Positions 30,701-39,020 of a stretch of 64,000 bases of DNA are shown piece by piece (position 1 is the stretch's first letter; each line of letters begins with the position of its first letter). The notes beneath the pieces were generated by a model, which saw only the letters and a list, made by a program, of their open reading frames with translations, had not been told where the DNA came from and searched no databases. The stretch lies in the NCBI RefSeq assembly GCF_900184035.1, contig NZ_FXWP01000009.1:1-64000 (forward strand), in the 5' to 3' direction. This stretch comes from Kosakonia pseudosacchari. Its GTDB lineage: Bacteria > Pseudomonadota > Gammaproteobacteria > Enterobacterales > Enterobacteriaceae. A program made the translations under genes and the position numbers.

Positions 30701-31467
30701 AGAAGATCCGCTTTCGCGATATTCAGGCGCAGCCGCGCAAAATCATCTCCAGTCCGACCTGGTCAGGCCTTGAAGATGAGCACGTTTCCTACAACGCAGG
30801 TTACACCAACGTGCATGAGCTGATCCCGTGGCGCACGCTCTCTGGTCGCCAGCAGTTGTATCAGGATCATCAGTGGATGCGTGACTTCGGCGAAAGCCTG
30901 CTGGTGTACCGTCCGCCGATTGACACCCATTCAGTGAAAGAAGTTATGGGCGTGAAATCCAACGGTAATCCGGAAAAAGCGCTGAACTTCCTGACGCCAC
31001 ACCAGAAATGGGGCATCCACTCTACCTACAGCGACAACCTGTTGATGCTGACGCTGGGGCGCGGTGGTCCGGTGGTGTGGATGAGCGATAAAGATGCCAA
31101 AGAGATCGGCATTGAGGATAACGACTGGATTGAAGTCTTTAACGCCAACGGCGCGTTGACGGCGCGTGCGGTTGTCAGCCAGCGTGTACCGGCCGGTATG
31201 ACCATGATGTACCACGCGCAGGAACGTATCGTGAACCTGCCAGGTTCAGAAATTACCGGGCAGCGCGGCGGGATCCACAACTCTGTTACCCGTATTACCC
31301 CGAAACCGACCCATATGATCGGCGGCTACGCCCAGCTGGCTTATGGCTTTAACTACTACGGCACGGTCGGTTCCAACCGTGATGAGTTCGTGGTGGTGCG
31401 TAAGATGAAGAACATTAACTGGTTGGATGGCGAAGGCAATGACCAGGTACAGGAGAGCGCAAAATGA
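27724..31467 (+). CDS. narG: Respiratory nitrate reductase A, alpha subunit
   Basis: NarG is the molybdenum bis-MGD catalytic subunit that reduces nitrate to nitrite on the cytoplasmic face of the inner membrane. It has 1247 residues, as in E. coli. The FS0 [4Fe-4S] ligands His50, Cys54, Cys58 and Cys93 (HGVNCTGSC and RGCPRG) are visible; the N-terminus keeps a twin-arginine-like but non-cleaved leader. The Mo-coordinating Asp lies in the NSSYIIAWGSNVPQT region. First gene of narGHJI, overlapping narH by 4 bases. Confidence 0.99.
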   Translation: MSKFLDRFRYFKQKGETFADGHGQLLNTNRDWEDGYRNRWQHDKIVRSTHGVNCTGSCSWQIFVKNGLVTWETQQTDYPRTRPDMPNHEPRGCPRGASYSWYLYSANRLKYPLMRKRLIKLWREAKAQHSDPVNAWASIIEDAEKAKSFKQARGRGGFVRSSWQEVNELIAASNVYTVKTYGPDRVAGFSPIPAMSMVSYASGARYLSLLGGTCLSFYDWYCDLPPASPQTWGEQTDVPESADWYNSSYIIAWGSNVPQTRTPDAHFFTEVRYKGTKTVAVTPDYAEIAKLCDLWLAPKQGTDAAMALAMGHVMLREFHLDKPSQYFTDYVRRYTDMPMLVMLEERDGYYAAGRMLRAADLVDALGQQNNPEWKTVALDSEGNLTAPNGSIGFRWGEKGKWNLEQRDGSNGADVELNLSLLGKHDDIAQVGFPYFGGDNTEHFAGVELDNVLMHKLPVKRLQLADGSTALVTTVYDLTMANYGLDRGLGDENCATRYDEIKAYTPAWAEKVTGVSQSQIIRIAREFADNADKTHGRSMVIIGAGMNHWYHLDMNYRGIINMLVFCGCVGQSGGGWAHYVGQEKLRPQTGWQPLAFALDWQRPARHMNSTSYFYNHSSQWRYETVTAQEFLSPLADKSRYTGHLIDFNVRAERMGWLPSAPQLGTNPLRIAAEAEKAGMSAVDYTVKSLKDGSLRFAAEQPENGKNHPRNLFIWRSNLLGSSGKGHEFMLKYLLGTEHGIQGKDLGKQGGVKPEEVEWHDNGLDGKLDLVVTLDFRLSSTCLYSDIVLPTATWYEKDDMNTSDMHPFIHPLSAAVDPAWESKSDWEIYKGIAKSFSALCVGHLGKETDVVTLPIQHDSAAELAQPLGVKDWKKGECDLIPGKTAPHIIPVERDYPATYERFTSIGPLMEKIGNGGKGIAWNTQSEMDLLRKLNYTKADGPAKGQPMLNTAIDAAEMILTLAPETNGHVAVKAWAALSEFTGRDHTHLATNKEEEKIRFRDIQAQPRKIISSPTWSGLEDEHVSYNAGYTNVHELIPWRTLSGRQQLYQDHQWMRDFGESLLVYRPPIDTHSVKEVMGVKSNGNPEKALNFLTPHQKWGIHSTYSDNLLMLTLGRGGPVVWMSDKDAKEIGIEDNDWIEVFNANGALTARAVVSQRVPAGMTMMYHAQERIVNLPGSEITGQRGGIHNSVTRITPKPTHMIGGYAQLAYGFNYYGTVGSNRDEFVVVRKMKNINWLDGEGNDQVQESAK

Positions 31468-32999
31468 AAATTCGTTCACAAGTCGGCATGGTGCTGAATC
31501 TCGATAAGTGCATCGGCTGTCATACCTGTTCAGTGACCTGTAAAAACGTCTGGACCAGCCGTGAAGGTATGGAGTACGCGTGGTTCAATAACGTGGAAAC
31601 CAAACCGGGCACCGGCTTCCCGACCGACTGGGAAAACCAGGAAAAATGGAAGGGCGGTTGGATCCGTAAAATTAACGGCAAACTGCAACCGCGGATGGGT
31701 AACCGTCCGATGCTGCTGGGTAAAATTTTCTCTAACCCGCACATGCCGGAAATTGATGATTACTACGAGCCGTTTGATTTTGATTACCAGCGCCTGCATA
31801 ACGCGCCTGAAGGTAAACATCAGCCGATTGCCCGCCCGCGTTCGGTAATAACCGGTCAGCGGATGGACAAAATCACCGCTGGCCCGAACTGGGAAGATGA
31901 TTTGGGCGGCGAATTCGACAAGCTGAGCCGCGATCAGAACTTCGAGAACATGCAGAAGGCGATGTACGGCCAGTTTGAAAACACCTTCATGATGTATCTG
32001 CCGCGCCTGTGCGAACACTGCCTGAACCCGGCCTGTGTCGCGACCTGCCCGAGCGGTGCTATCTACAAGCGTGAAGAAGACGGCATTGTGCTGATCGATC
32101 AGGATAAATGCCGCGGCTGGCGCATGTGCGTGACCGGCTGCCCGTACAAAAAAATCTACTTCAACTGGAAGAGCGGCAAATCCGAGAAGTGCATCTTCTG
32201 CTACCCGCGTATTGAAGCGGGGATGCCGACAGTGTGCTCGGAAACCTGTGTCGGCCGTATTCGTTACCTCGGCGTTCTGCTGTATGACGCAGACGCGATT
32301 GAAAATGCTGCCAGCACTGAGAGCGAAAAAGATCTCTACCAGCGTCAACTGGATGTGTTCCTCGATCCAAACGACCCGGTGGTGATCGCCCAGGCGCTGG
32401 AAGATGGCGTGCCGCAGAGCGTGATTGACGCGGCGCAGAAATCGCCGGTCTACAAAATGGCGATGGACTGGAAACTGGCGCTGCCGCTGCATCCGGAATA
32501 CCGCACATTGCCGATGGTCTGGTACGTACCACCTCTGTCACCGATCCAGTCTGCCGCTGATGCGGGCGAGCTGGGCAGCAACGGGATTCTGCCGGATGTT
32601 GAAAGCCTGCGTATTCCGGTGCAGTACCTGGCGAACCTGCTGACCGCAGGCGATACCGGTCCGGTTCTGCTGGCGCTGAAACGTATGCTGGCAATGCGGC
32701 ACTTCAAACGTGCGGAAACGGTTGATGGCGTTGAAGATACCCGCGCGCTGGAAGAAGTTGGCCTGACAACCGCCCAGGCACAGGAGATGTATCGTTACCT
32801 TGCGATTGCTAACTACGAAGATCGTTTCGTGGTGCCGTCGAGCCACCGCGAGCTGGCGCGTGAAGCCTTCCCGGAGAAAAGCGGTTGTGGCTTTAGCTTC
32901 GGCGATGGTTGCCACGGTTCGGACACCAAATTCAACCTGTTCAACAGCCGTCGTATTGACGCGGTGGATGTGACAGTGAAAACGGAGCCGCACCCATGA
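31464..32999 (+). CDS. narH: Respiratory nitrate reductase A, beta subunit
   Basis: NarH carries the electron-transfer chain of iron-sulfur clusters between NarI and NarG. The 511-residue protein has four cysteine groups: CIGCHTCSVTCKN (residues 16-28), CEHCLNPACVATCP, CRGWRMCVTGCPYKK and CIFCYPRIEAG...CSETCVGR. The tryptophan in CRGWRMC replaces a cysteine and makes that centre a [3Fe-4S] cluster, as in E. coli. ATGA overlaps with narG and narJ on both sides. Confidence 0.99.
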   Translation: MKIRSQVGMVLNLDKCIGCHTCSVTCKNVWTSREGMEYAWFNNVETKPGTGFPTDWENQEKWKGGWIRKINGKLQPRMGNRPMLLGKIFSNPHMPEIDDYYEPFDFDYQRLHNAPEGKHQPIARPRSVITGQRMDKITAGPNWEDDLGGEFDKLSRDQNFENMQKAMYGQFENTFMMYLPRLCEHCLNPACVATCPSGAIYKREEDGIVLIDQDKCRGWRMCVTGCPYKKIYFNWKSGKSEKCIFCYPRIEAGMPTVCSETCVGRIRYLGVLLYDADAIENAASTESEKDLYQRQLDVFLDPNDPVVIAQALEDGVPQSVIDAAQKSPVYKMAMDWKLALPLHPEYRTLPMVWYVPPLSPIQSAADAGELGSNGILPDVESLRIPVQYLANLLTAGDTGPVLLALKRMLAMRHFKRAETVDGVEDTRALEEVGLTTAQAQEMYRYLAIANYEDRFVVPSSHRELAREAFPEKSGCGFSFGDGCHGSDTKFNLFNSRRIDAVDVTVKTEPHP

Positions 33000-33706
33000 T
33001 TGAACTGGTGGTTATTTCCCGTTTGCTTGAGTACCCGGATGCTGCCTTATGGCAGCATCAGCAGGAAGTTTTCGATGCGCTGGCGTCGGGTGAAAACCTG
33101 ACCAAAGCCGACGCTCAGCAGGTTGGCATCTTCCTGCGTGATCTGACGTCTCAGGATCTGCTGGACGCGCAAGCGAACTACAGCGAATTGTTTGATCGTG
33201 GTCGCGCAACCTCACTGCTGCTGTTCGAACACGTCCACGGTGAGTCCCGCGATCGCGGGCAGGCGATGGTCGATCTGCTGGCGCAATATGAGCGCCACGG
33301 CTTGCAACTGGATAGCCGTGAGTTGCCGGATCATCTGCCGCTCTATCTGGAGTATCTGGCGCAGCTGCCTCTGGCTGAGGCTATCGGTGGTTTGCAGGAT
33401 ATCGCGCCGATCCTCGCGCTGTTAAAAGCACGTTTAGCGCAGCGCGAAAGCCACTATGCAACGCTGTTCGATGCGTTGTTATCGCTGGCGAATACGCAGG
33501 TGGATAACGCGCAGGTCGCGGAAAAAATTGCCGGTGAAGCCCGTGATGATACGCCGCAGGCGCTGGATGCCGTGTGGGAAGAGGAGCAGGTGAAATTCTT
33601 CGCCGAACAGGGCTGTGCGGATTCCGACATCACTGCGCATCAGCGTCGTTTTGCGGGTGCCGTTGCGCCGCAATATCTGAATATCACAACCGGAGGAGAG
33701 CGCTAA
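32996..33706 (+). CDS. narJ: Nitrate reductase molybdenum cofactor assembly chaperone
   Basis: NarJ is a cytosolic chaperone of the TorD/DmsD-like family that binds the NarG N-terminus and allows molybdenum cofactor insertion; it is not part of the final enzyme. The 236-residue, all-helical protein has the family core ([30 protein letters not shown] near residue 62). It overlaps narH by 4 bases and narI by 1 base. Confidence 0.97.
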   Translation: MIELVVISRLLEYPDAALWQHQQEVFDALASGENLTKADAQQVGIFLRDLTSQDLLDAQANYSELFDRGRATSLLLFEHVHGESRDRGQAMVDLLAQYERHGLQLDSRELPDHLPLYLEYLAQLPLAEAIGGLQDIAPILALLKARLAQRESHYATLFDALLSLANTQVDNAQVAEKIAGEARDDTPQALDAVWEEEQVKFFAEQGCADSDITAHQRRFAGAVAPQYLNITTGGER

Positions 33707-34383
33707 TGCACTTCCTAAATATGTTCTTCTTTGACATCTATCCGTACATTGCCGGGGCAGTTTTCCTGCTCGGCAGTTGGCTGCGCTACGACTATGGTCA
33801 GTACAGCTGGCGGGCGGGCTCCAGCCAGATGCTGGATCGTAAAGGGATGACACTGGCTTCGAATCTGTTCCATATCGGTATTCTGGGGATCTTTGCCGGC
33901 CACTTCCTCGGTATGTTAACGCCGCACTGGATGTATGAATCCTTCCTGCCGATTGACGTGAAGCAGAAGATGGCGATGATTGGTGGCGGCGCCAGCGGGG
34001 TGTTGTGTCTGGTGGGCGGTTTGTTGCTGCTGAAACGCCGTCTGTTCAACCCGCGTATTCGTGCGACCTCTACCGCAGCGGATATCCTGATCATGTCGCT
34101 GTTGATGGTGCAGTGTGCGCTTGGTCTGCTGACTATTCCGTTCTCTGCCCAGCATATGGATGGCAGCGAGATGATGAAACTGGTGGGTTGGGCGCAGTCC
34201 GTGGTGACCTTCCACACGGGGGCTTCCGCGCATCTTCAGGGCGTGGCTTTTATCTACCGCGTGCATCTGGTGCTGGGCATGACGCTGTTTGTGCTGTTCC
34301 CGTTCTCGCGCCTGGTGCATATCTGGAGTGCGCCGGTGGAGTACCTGACGCGCAAATACCAGATTGTTCGCGCCCGTCGCTAA
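33706..34383 (+). CDS. narI: Respiratory nitrate reductase A, gamma subunit (cytochrome b)
   Basis: NarI anchors NarGH to the membrane and takes electrons from quinol through two haem b groups. I start at the ATG overlapping the narJ stop (TAATG), behind GGAGGAGAG, giving 225 residues exactly as in E. coli; a longer open frame upstream is not used. Five membrane helices are visible. Haem-ligand histidines occur in [17 protein letters not shown] and in the C-terminal [10 protein letters not shown] and YRVHLVLG helices. Confidence 0.98.
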   Translation: MHFLNMFFFDIYPYIAGAVFLLGSWLRYDYGQYSWRAGSSQMLDRKGMTLASNLFHIGILGIFAGHFLGMLTPHWMYESFLPIDVKQKMAMIGGGASGVLCLVGGLLLLKRRLFNPRIRATSTAADILIMSLLMVQCALGLLTIPFSAQHMDGSEMMKLVGWAQSVVTFHTGASAHLQGVAFIYRVHLVLGMTLFVLFPFSRLVHIWSAPVEYLTRKYQIVRARR

Positions 34384-34388
34384 TCAGG

Positions 34389-34416
34389 AAAAACCCCGCA
34401 ACGCGGGGTTTTTTTT
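34389..34416. terminator. Bidirectional terminator between narI and the EamA gene
   Basis: AAAAACCCCGC-AAC-GCGGGGTTTTTTTT, starting 5 bases behind the narI stop and touching the end of the convergent transporter gene. It can serve both units. Confidence 0.9.
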
Positions 34417-35302
34417 ACTGTCGCGTTGGCATTATCGCGGGCGCGCTTTTTCGCTCACCCCAGCCAAGGTTATTGCCGGCGGCAGCCAGCAGGATTAACA
34501 CACCTCCCGCCATTTGCACCGCGCTTAATGTATGCCCAAACAGCGCGTTATCCACCACAATCGCCACCAGCGGATAGATAAACGACAGCGAGCCAATCAG
34601 TGGTGTAGGTAACTTTTGTATCGCGCTATACAACAGCTGATACATCACGCCGGTATGCACAATGCCGAGTGTTAGCAGAATACCCCACGGCAATGTCCCG
34701 CCGGTCGTGGGCAGATGAACCAGCGGCAATAACATTACCGTGCCGGTTAGTACCTGAATCAGGGCGATATGCTGTGGCGGAAGTTGCTTAAGGTGGCGGG
34801 CAATTAACGCGGTGACGGCATAGAAAAAAGCAGCGCCCAGCGCCATGGCAATGCCGATAAGCCACTGCGCGTTCGGGTGATGTAATTCACTGAGCAACAG
34901 GAGCACCACCCCGGAAAACGCCAGTAACAGCCATCCCCATTTCGCCAGCGTGACGCGCTCGCCGAGCAACATACTCATCAGCACTAACATAAAAGGCTGG
35001 GTGTTATAGACCACCGTGGCGAGCCCCATTGAAATGCGGCTGTAAGCGGCAAACAGCAGCAGCCAGTTAATCACCAGCGCGATGCCGCCCGCTATTGCCA
35101 GCAGTAACACCGGGAACGCAAGGCGCGCGAACGGTTGTCTGCCAACGCGGATAAAAAGAAATAGCGCGCCTGCACCAATCAGGCAGCGCCAGAACACCAC
35201 ATCAATCACTGGCAAACCGCTAAGCAATACAAATGCGCCAATCGACCCGGAAATCAGCATCGCCAGGCTCATCTGCCAGGTGCCATTAGGGATAGTTTTC
35301 AT
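34415..35302 (-). CDS. EamA-family (DMT) metabolite exporter
   Basis: A 295-residue inner-membrane protein with ten hydrophobic helices in two EamA repeats (about 10-130 and 145-280), typical of drug/metabolite exporters such as YdcZ/RhaT-like carriers. Conserved features include YNTQPFMLVLMSMLLGE at the end of the first repeat and IGSLSFIYPLVAIVVD near the second. Ribosome site CAGGAGATGAAAA. It is divergent from a Lrp/AsnC regulator with 109 bases between them, the usual arrangement for an amino-acid exporter and its sensor. The substrate is unknown. Not present at this place in E. coli K-12. Confidence 0.88.
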   Translation of the reverse strand: MKTIPNGTWQMSLAMLISGSIGAFVLLSGLPVIDVVFWRCLIGAGALFLFIRVGRQPFARLAFPVLLLAIAGGIALVINWLLLFAAYSRISMGLATVVYNTQPFMLVLMSMLLGERVTLAKWGWLLLAFSGVVLLLLSELHHPNAQWLIGIAMALGAAFFYAVTALIARHLKQLPPQHIALIQVLTGTVMLLPLVHLPTTGGTLPWGILLTLGIVHTGVMYQLLYSAIQKLPTPLIGSLSFIYPLVAIVVDNALFGHTLSAVQMAGGVLILLAAAGNNLGWGERKSAPAIMPTRQ

Positions 35303-35411
35303 TTTTCATCTCCTGAACGTTGTTGGCATATTGTGAAAAAACGGCGACCAGCTTTATATGGTTGTTGTAAGGTGTATGGCGACTAATTCCTTTAAAAATT
35401 AGGTGAAGATG

Positions 35412-35855
35412 ATGGATTACCTTATTGACGATATCGACAGGGCTATTCTTGCCTGCCTGGCAGAGGATGCGCGCCAGTCACTGAAAGTATTAAGTGCGCG
35501 AGTGGGGCTGACATCGCCCAGCACGGCAGAGCGCGTGAAACGCCTGGAAGAGCGCGGCGTGATAGAAGGCTATGGCGCGCGCGTAAACCTGACCGCACTG
35601 GATTACCGCTTGCAGGCGCTGGTGCGTGTTCGCCCGATGCCCGGTATGTTGCAGAAAGTGGATAAAATGCTCCAGGCGCTGCCGGAATGCATCGAGTGTG
35701 ACAAAGTGACGGGGGAAGATTGCTTTGTGATGCGGCTGGTGGTGCGCTCAATCGAGCAACTGGATAGCTTGCTTGATGGCATTGCCGAATATGCGCAGTG
35801 CAATACATCGATAGTGAAGAGCTCACCGGTTAAACGTCGGTTACCGCCGCTGTAA
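35412..35855 (+). CDS. Lrp/AsnC-family transcriptional regulator
   Basis: A 147-residue feast/famine regulator: an N-terminal winged helix (LDDIDRAILACLAEDARQSLKVLSARVGLTSPSTAERVKRLEERGVIEGYGARV) and a C-terminal RAM ligand domain (about 65-140). The ATG at 35412 is chosen because AGGTGA at 35401-35406 has a proper spacing; the GTG at 35403 is part of that ribosome site. Being divergent from the EamA exporter, it probably controls it in response to an amino acid. The paired context is visible; the effector is inferred. Confidence 0.9.
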   Translation: MDYLIDDIDRAILACLAEDARQSLKVLSARVGLTSPSTAERVKRLEERGVIEGYGARVNLTALDYRLQALVRVRPMPGMLQKVDKMLQALPECIECDKVTGEDCFVMRLVVRSIEQLDSLLDGIAEYAQCNTSIVKSSPVKRRLPPL

Positions 35856-35893
35856 GGTTCAACTGCCAGCCGCGCGGCGCGCCTGGTTTTCCC

Positions 35894-35940
35894 CGTTGCG
35901 GCAACGTTCTCACGCGTTGCTCGAGTCGAACCTTAATCGA
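35894..35940 (-). repeat. rtT-like repeat, copy A, behind the last tyrosine tRNA
   Basis: A sequence homologous to copy B at 36294-36340: both contain CGTTGC...GGCAACGTTCTC then CTCGAGTCGAACCTT. It includes the T-loop-like segment GGTTCGA on the minus strand. In E. coli, the tyrT operon has comparable repeats containing the 3' end of the tRNA (rtT). Function unproven. Confidence 0.55.
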
Positions 35941-36015
35941 AGGTTCTCGTCCTTCCCGGATTGGTAAGGTAAGCAGGAACTGAGCGGTTTGAATACAGGG
36001 TTTTATTTGAAGAGA

Positions 36016-36100
<85 letters not shown>

Positions 36101-36134
36101 AGGGGAAAATCAAATTGTCGATGCACAAGGTAGA

Positions 36135-36219
<85 letters not shown>

Positions 36220-36293
36220 ACGGGGTATTACATTATTGTTGCGATGTTGCGAAAGGAAGGATTATTCGGAGCTAACGCTCCTCACCCTCCGGG

Positions 36294-36340
36294 CCGTTGC
36301 CTTTGGCAACGTTCTCTCGCTGGTACTCGAGTCGAACCTT
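36294..36340 (-). repeat. rtT-like repeat, copy B, between the degenerate and intact tRNA genes
   Basis: Matches copy A at 35894-35940 over CGTTGC...GGCAACGTTCTC and CTCGAGTCGAACCTT. Its last bases merge with the T-arm of the degenerate tRNA, suggesting it arose by recombination between tRNA 3' ends and the repeat. Confidence 0.55.
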
Positions 36341-36399
36341 CGAAGTCGATGACGGCAGATTTGCAGTCAGCTACCTTATGAACGCTCGGGAACCCCACC
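36332..36399 (-). pseudogene. Degenerate tRNA-Tyr remnant with GCA anticodon, promoter-proximal
   Basis: Read on the minus strand from 36399, the sequence starts GGTGGGGTTCCCGAGCG, identical to the tyrosine tRNA. The D-arm end and variable bases then diverge, the anticodon reads GCA (cysteine) instead of GTA (complement at 36362-36364), and the anticodon stem has a mismatch. The variable arm and the 5' part of the T-arm are intact, but after GGTTCGA the sequence becomes repeat DNA: the CCCCACC acceptor strand and CCA are missing. It cannot fold a normal acceptor stem. It lies at the distance from the promoter where the first tyrosine tRNA is expected. Confidence 0.85.
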
Positions 36400-36442
36400 A
36401 CGGGGTAAAGCAATTTCTTACTGGCATGCTTCCATCTCGGGA

Positions 36443-36480
36443 AGCGCGGCGCATCATATCAAATGACGCGCCGCTGTAAA
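36443..36480 (-). promoter_or_regulatory. Stringently controlled promoter of the tyrosine tRNA operon
   Basis: On the minus strand TTTACA (complement of 36475-36480), 16 bases, TATGAT (complement of 36453-36458), then a GC-rich discriminator GCGCCGCGC. This is almost the E. coli tyrT promoter, whose GC-rich discriminator confers ppGpp inhibition. The start is predicted near 36446, 47 bases before the degenerate tRNA. Confidence 0.88.
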
Positions 36481-36561
36481 GCGTTGAAACGAGAAAAATG
36501 AATCAGTTGTCTGCTTTTTGCCCGTAACGATGCAAAGCCGAACAACGCATTTAATGAACGG

Positions 36562-37404
36562 TTAAAGAATAATCGTGCGGTTGCCGTAAACGAACACGCG
36601 TTGCGCTAAAACCTGGTACAACGCGCGGCTCAATACGTTCTTCTCGACATCCCGACCCGCGCGCATCATATCCTCGGCGGTATAGGTGTGATCGACATGA
36701 ATCACGTCCTGCATAATGATTGGGCCTTCATCCAGATTGTCATTCACATAGTGCGCAGTAGCACCAATTATCTTCACGCCACGCTCGTAAGCCTGATGAT
36801 AGGGGCGGGCACCGATGAAAGCGGGCAGGAATGAGTGGTGAATATTGATGATTTTATTCGGAAAGCGAGACACAAACTCTGGTGTTAATACGCGCATATA
36901 TTTTGCCAGCACCACGTAATCCGGCTGGTGCGCTTCAATGGCCTGCGCCATCTGCTGGTCGTGGGCTTCACGTGTCAGCCCTTCATGGCTAACCAGTTCA
37001 AACGGGATATCAAAACGTTCAACTAAAGACCGCAGCGTTTCATGGTTGCCAATCACGGCGGCAATATCGACATCCAGGCCGCCGTAATTGGCTTTCATCA
37101 GCAAATCGCCAAGGCAGTGCGCCTCTTTGGTGACCAGAATGACGACGCGGCGGCGACCGGCTGGATTCAGCTCACGCACAGAACCTTCCGGGAGCGCACT
37201 ATCGAGATCCGCAAGCAGCGTGGCGTCGTTAAAAATGCCTTCGAGCTCGGTACGCATAAAGAAGCGACCGGTGCGGTGATCGACAAACTCATTATTCTGC
37301 ACAATGTTCAGTTCGTGCTTGTAACAAATGTTCGTGATCCGCGCGATGAGGCCTTTCTGGTCTGGGCAAATGGTGCGCAAAATTTTACGTTGTGTTGAAT
37401 GCAT
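36562..37404 (-). CDS. purU: Formyltetrahydrofolate deformylase
   Basis: PurU hydrolyses 10-formyltetrahydrofolate to formate and tetrahydrofolate, balancing one-carbon pools and supplying formate for PurT. The 280-residue length equals E. coli PurU. An N-terminal ACT domain (about 8-85, TICPDQKGLIARITNICYKHELNI) senses glycine/methionine; the catalytic formyl-transferase fold contains NIHHSFLPAF near residue 192 and ATAHYVNDNLDEGPII with the active-site Asp near residue 225. Confidence 0.97.
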   Translation of the reverse strand: MHSTQRKILRTICPDQKGLIARITNICYKHELNIVQNNEFVDHRTGRFFMRTELEGIFNDATLLADLDSALPEGSVRELNPAGRRRVVILVTKEAHCLGDLLMKANYGGLDVDIAAVIGNHETLRSLVERFDIPFELVSHEGLTREAHDQQMAQAIEAHQPDYVVLAKYMRVLTPEFVSRFPNKIINIHHSFLPAFIGARPYHQAYERGVKIIGATAHYVNDNLDEGPIIMQDVIHVDHTYTAEDMMRAGRDVEKNVLSRALYQVLAQRVFVYGNRTIIL

Positions 37405-37452
37405 TGCCGGGTAAATCCTGTTGATGGTGTTTGCTGTAAGGTGTTGGCAGGC

Positions 37453-37911
37453 CTATTGCCCGCAGCACTTTTTAAATTTTTTACCTGACCCGCAAGGGCA
37501 GGGATCGTTACGGCCAAATTGCGGCCGCGTTCCGTCGATATAGTACCACTGGCCGTTCTCCTTTAAGAATCGGGAACGTTCGATAATTGCGCCGTCTTTG
37601 CCGTGCTCATTAAACCGCGCCACAAAGCTGACGAAGCCTTCGTTATCATTTTCGCCGTAAGCATGTTCAAATACCGTCAGACCGCGCCATGTGGTCGCCG
37701 CAAAGCCCGTTTCAATTTGCTGGCGGAACGCCTCAGCGCCACAAGACGGGTGCCAGGTTTTTACCAGGTACTCTGACTGATGTAACACAAAAGCCGTATA
37801 GCGCGAACGCATCAGGCGTGACGGATCCGGCGCAACCTGCCTGCCAGACAGATAAGGCTGGCAACATAGGCTATACTCCAGAGCGCTACCGCAAGGGCAA
37901 GATTGTGACAA
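37453..37911 (-). CDS. ychJ: YchJ, SEC-C metal-binding motif protein
   Basis: A 152-residue protein of the UPF0225 family with two cysteine-rich SEC-C-type zinc sites, one at each end: [13 protein letters not shown] at the N-terminus and [17 protein letters not shown] at the C-terminus. The middle is an NTF2-like fold. Its biochemical role is not known. The start appears to be a TTG (complement of 37909-37911), giving the same N-terminus MSQ-CPCGSA as E. coli; no ATG with a better ribosome site exists in frame. Downstream partner of purU in the same direction. Confidence 0.92.
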   Translation of the reverse strand: MSQSCPCGSALEYSLCCQPYLSGRQVAPDPSRLMRSRYTAFVLHQSEYLVKTWHPSCGAEAFRQQIETGFAATTWRGLTVFEHAYGENDNEGFVSFVARFNEHGKDGAIIERSRFLKENGQWYYIDGTRPQFGRNDPCPCGSGKKFKKCCGQ

Positions 37912-38021
37912 AATAGCATTCCAGGAATAAAAATAACGGCGCGTTAGCGCCAGGGTAGCGATATGTTAACTGAGCCGTAGCGCTGTGGCTACAGTAAGCC
38001 GGGGGAAGTAAAATAAGCGTT

Positions 38022-38930
38022 ATGAGAAAGGTAAAAATTGGTCTGGCGCTCGGTTCCGGCGCGGCCAGAGGTTGGTCACATATCGGCGTGATTAATGCAT
38101 TACAGCGCGCGGGTATCGAAATTGATATTGTAGCGGGGTGTTCCATTGGCTCACTGGTCGGTGCCGCTTACGCGTGTGGACGTCTGCCAGCGCTGGAAAA
38201 ATGGGTACGCTCTTTTCGCTACTGGGATGTGTTGCGACTGATGGATCTCTCCTGGCAGCGCGGTGGTCTGTTGCGTGGTGAACGCGTGTTCAATCAGTAT
38301 CGCCAGTTGTTGCCGTACGCGGATTTTACTCACTGCCAGAAACGCTTTGGCGCCGTGGCAACCAACCTTAGCACCGGGCGCGAGCTCTGGTTCACTGAAG
38401 GTGATTTACATCATGCTGTTCGCGCCTCCTGCAGTATGCCCGGGTTAATGTCACCGGTTCCGCATAATGGTTACTGGCTGGTGGATGGCGCGGTGGTGAA
38501 TCCCGTACCGGTTTCCCTTACCCGCGCGCTGGGCGCTGATGTGGTGATTGCGGTGGATTTGCAGCATGACGCCCACCTGATGCAGCAAGATCTGCTGTCG
38601 GTGAATCTTTCTAATAATGATAAAGACAGCGACACTGTTGCCACGCAGCGTTGGCATCAACGCCTGCGTGAACGGCTGGGGCGGATAACGCCAAAACGGC
38701 CGATCGCGCCCACTGCGATGGAAATCATGAGCACCTCGATTCAGGTGCTTGAGAACCGACTGAAACGTAATCGTATGGCTGGCGATCCGCCAGATATTCT
38801 GTTGCAACCTCTCTGCCCACAAATTTCGACGCTCGATTTTCATCGGGCTGATGCTGCTATTGCAGCGGGGCAACTGGCGACAGAAAAGAAAATGGATGAA
38901 TTGCTTCCTTTAGCACGAACCCTTTCGTAA
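38022..38930 (+). CDS. rssA: Patatin-like protein RssA
   Basis: RssA is a cytosolic patatin-fold protein (putative serine esterase/phospholipase) encoded upstream of rssB. The catalytic dyad is visible: Ser41 in GCSIGS and the Asp of VDGAVVNP near residue 152; the oxyanion-type GSGAARG is at residues 11-17. 302 residues, like E. coli. It is not required for sigma-S degradation and its substrate is unknown. Followed by rssB after 90 bases. Confidence 0.95.
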   Translation: MRKVKIGLALGSGAARGWSHIGVINALQRAGIEIDIVAGCSIGSLVGAAYACGRLPALEKWVRSFRYWDVLRLMDLSWQRGGLLRGERVFNQYRQLLPYADFTHCQKRFGAVATNLSTGRELWFTEGDLHHAVRASCSMPGLMSPVPHNGYWLVDGAVVNPVPVSLTRALGADVVIAVDLQHDAHLMQQDLLSVNLSNNDKDSDTVATQRWHQRLRERLGRITPKRPIAPTAMEIMSTSIQVLENRLKRNRMAGDPPDILLQPLCPQISTLDFHRADAAIAAGQLATEKKMDELLPLARTLS

Positions 38931-39020
38931 GTAGATTTTTTATAGACTTCAGCAAATTCTGACAGGCGATTATCGGTGAAGCATGCCACTATTGATCTAT
39001 CGTCAGGCAGGGGAGATAAG

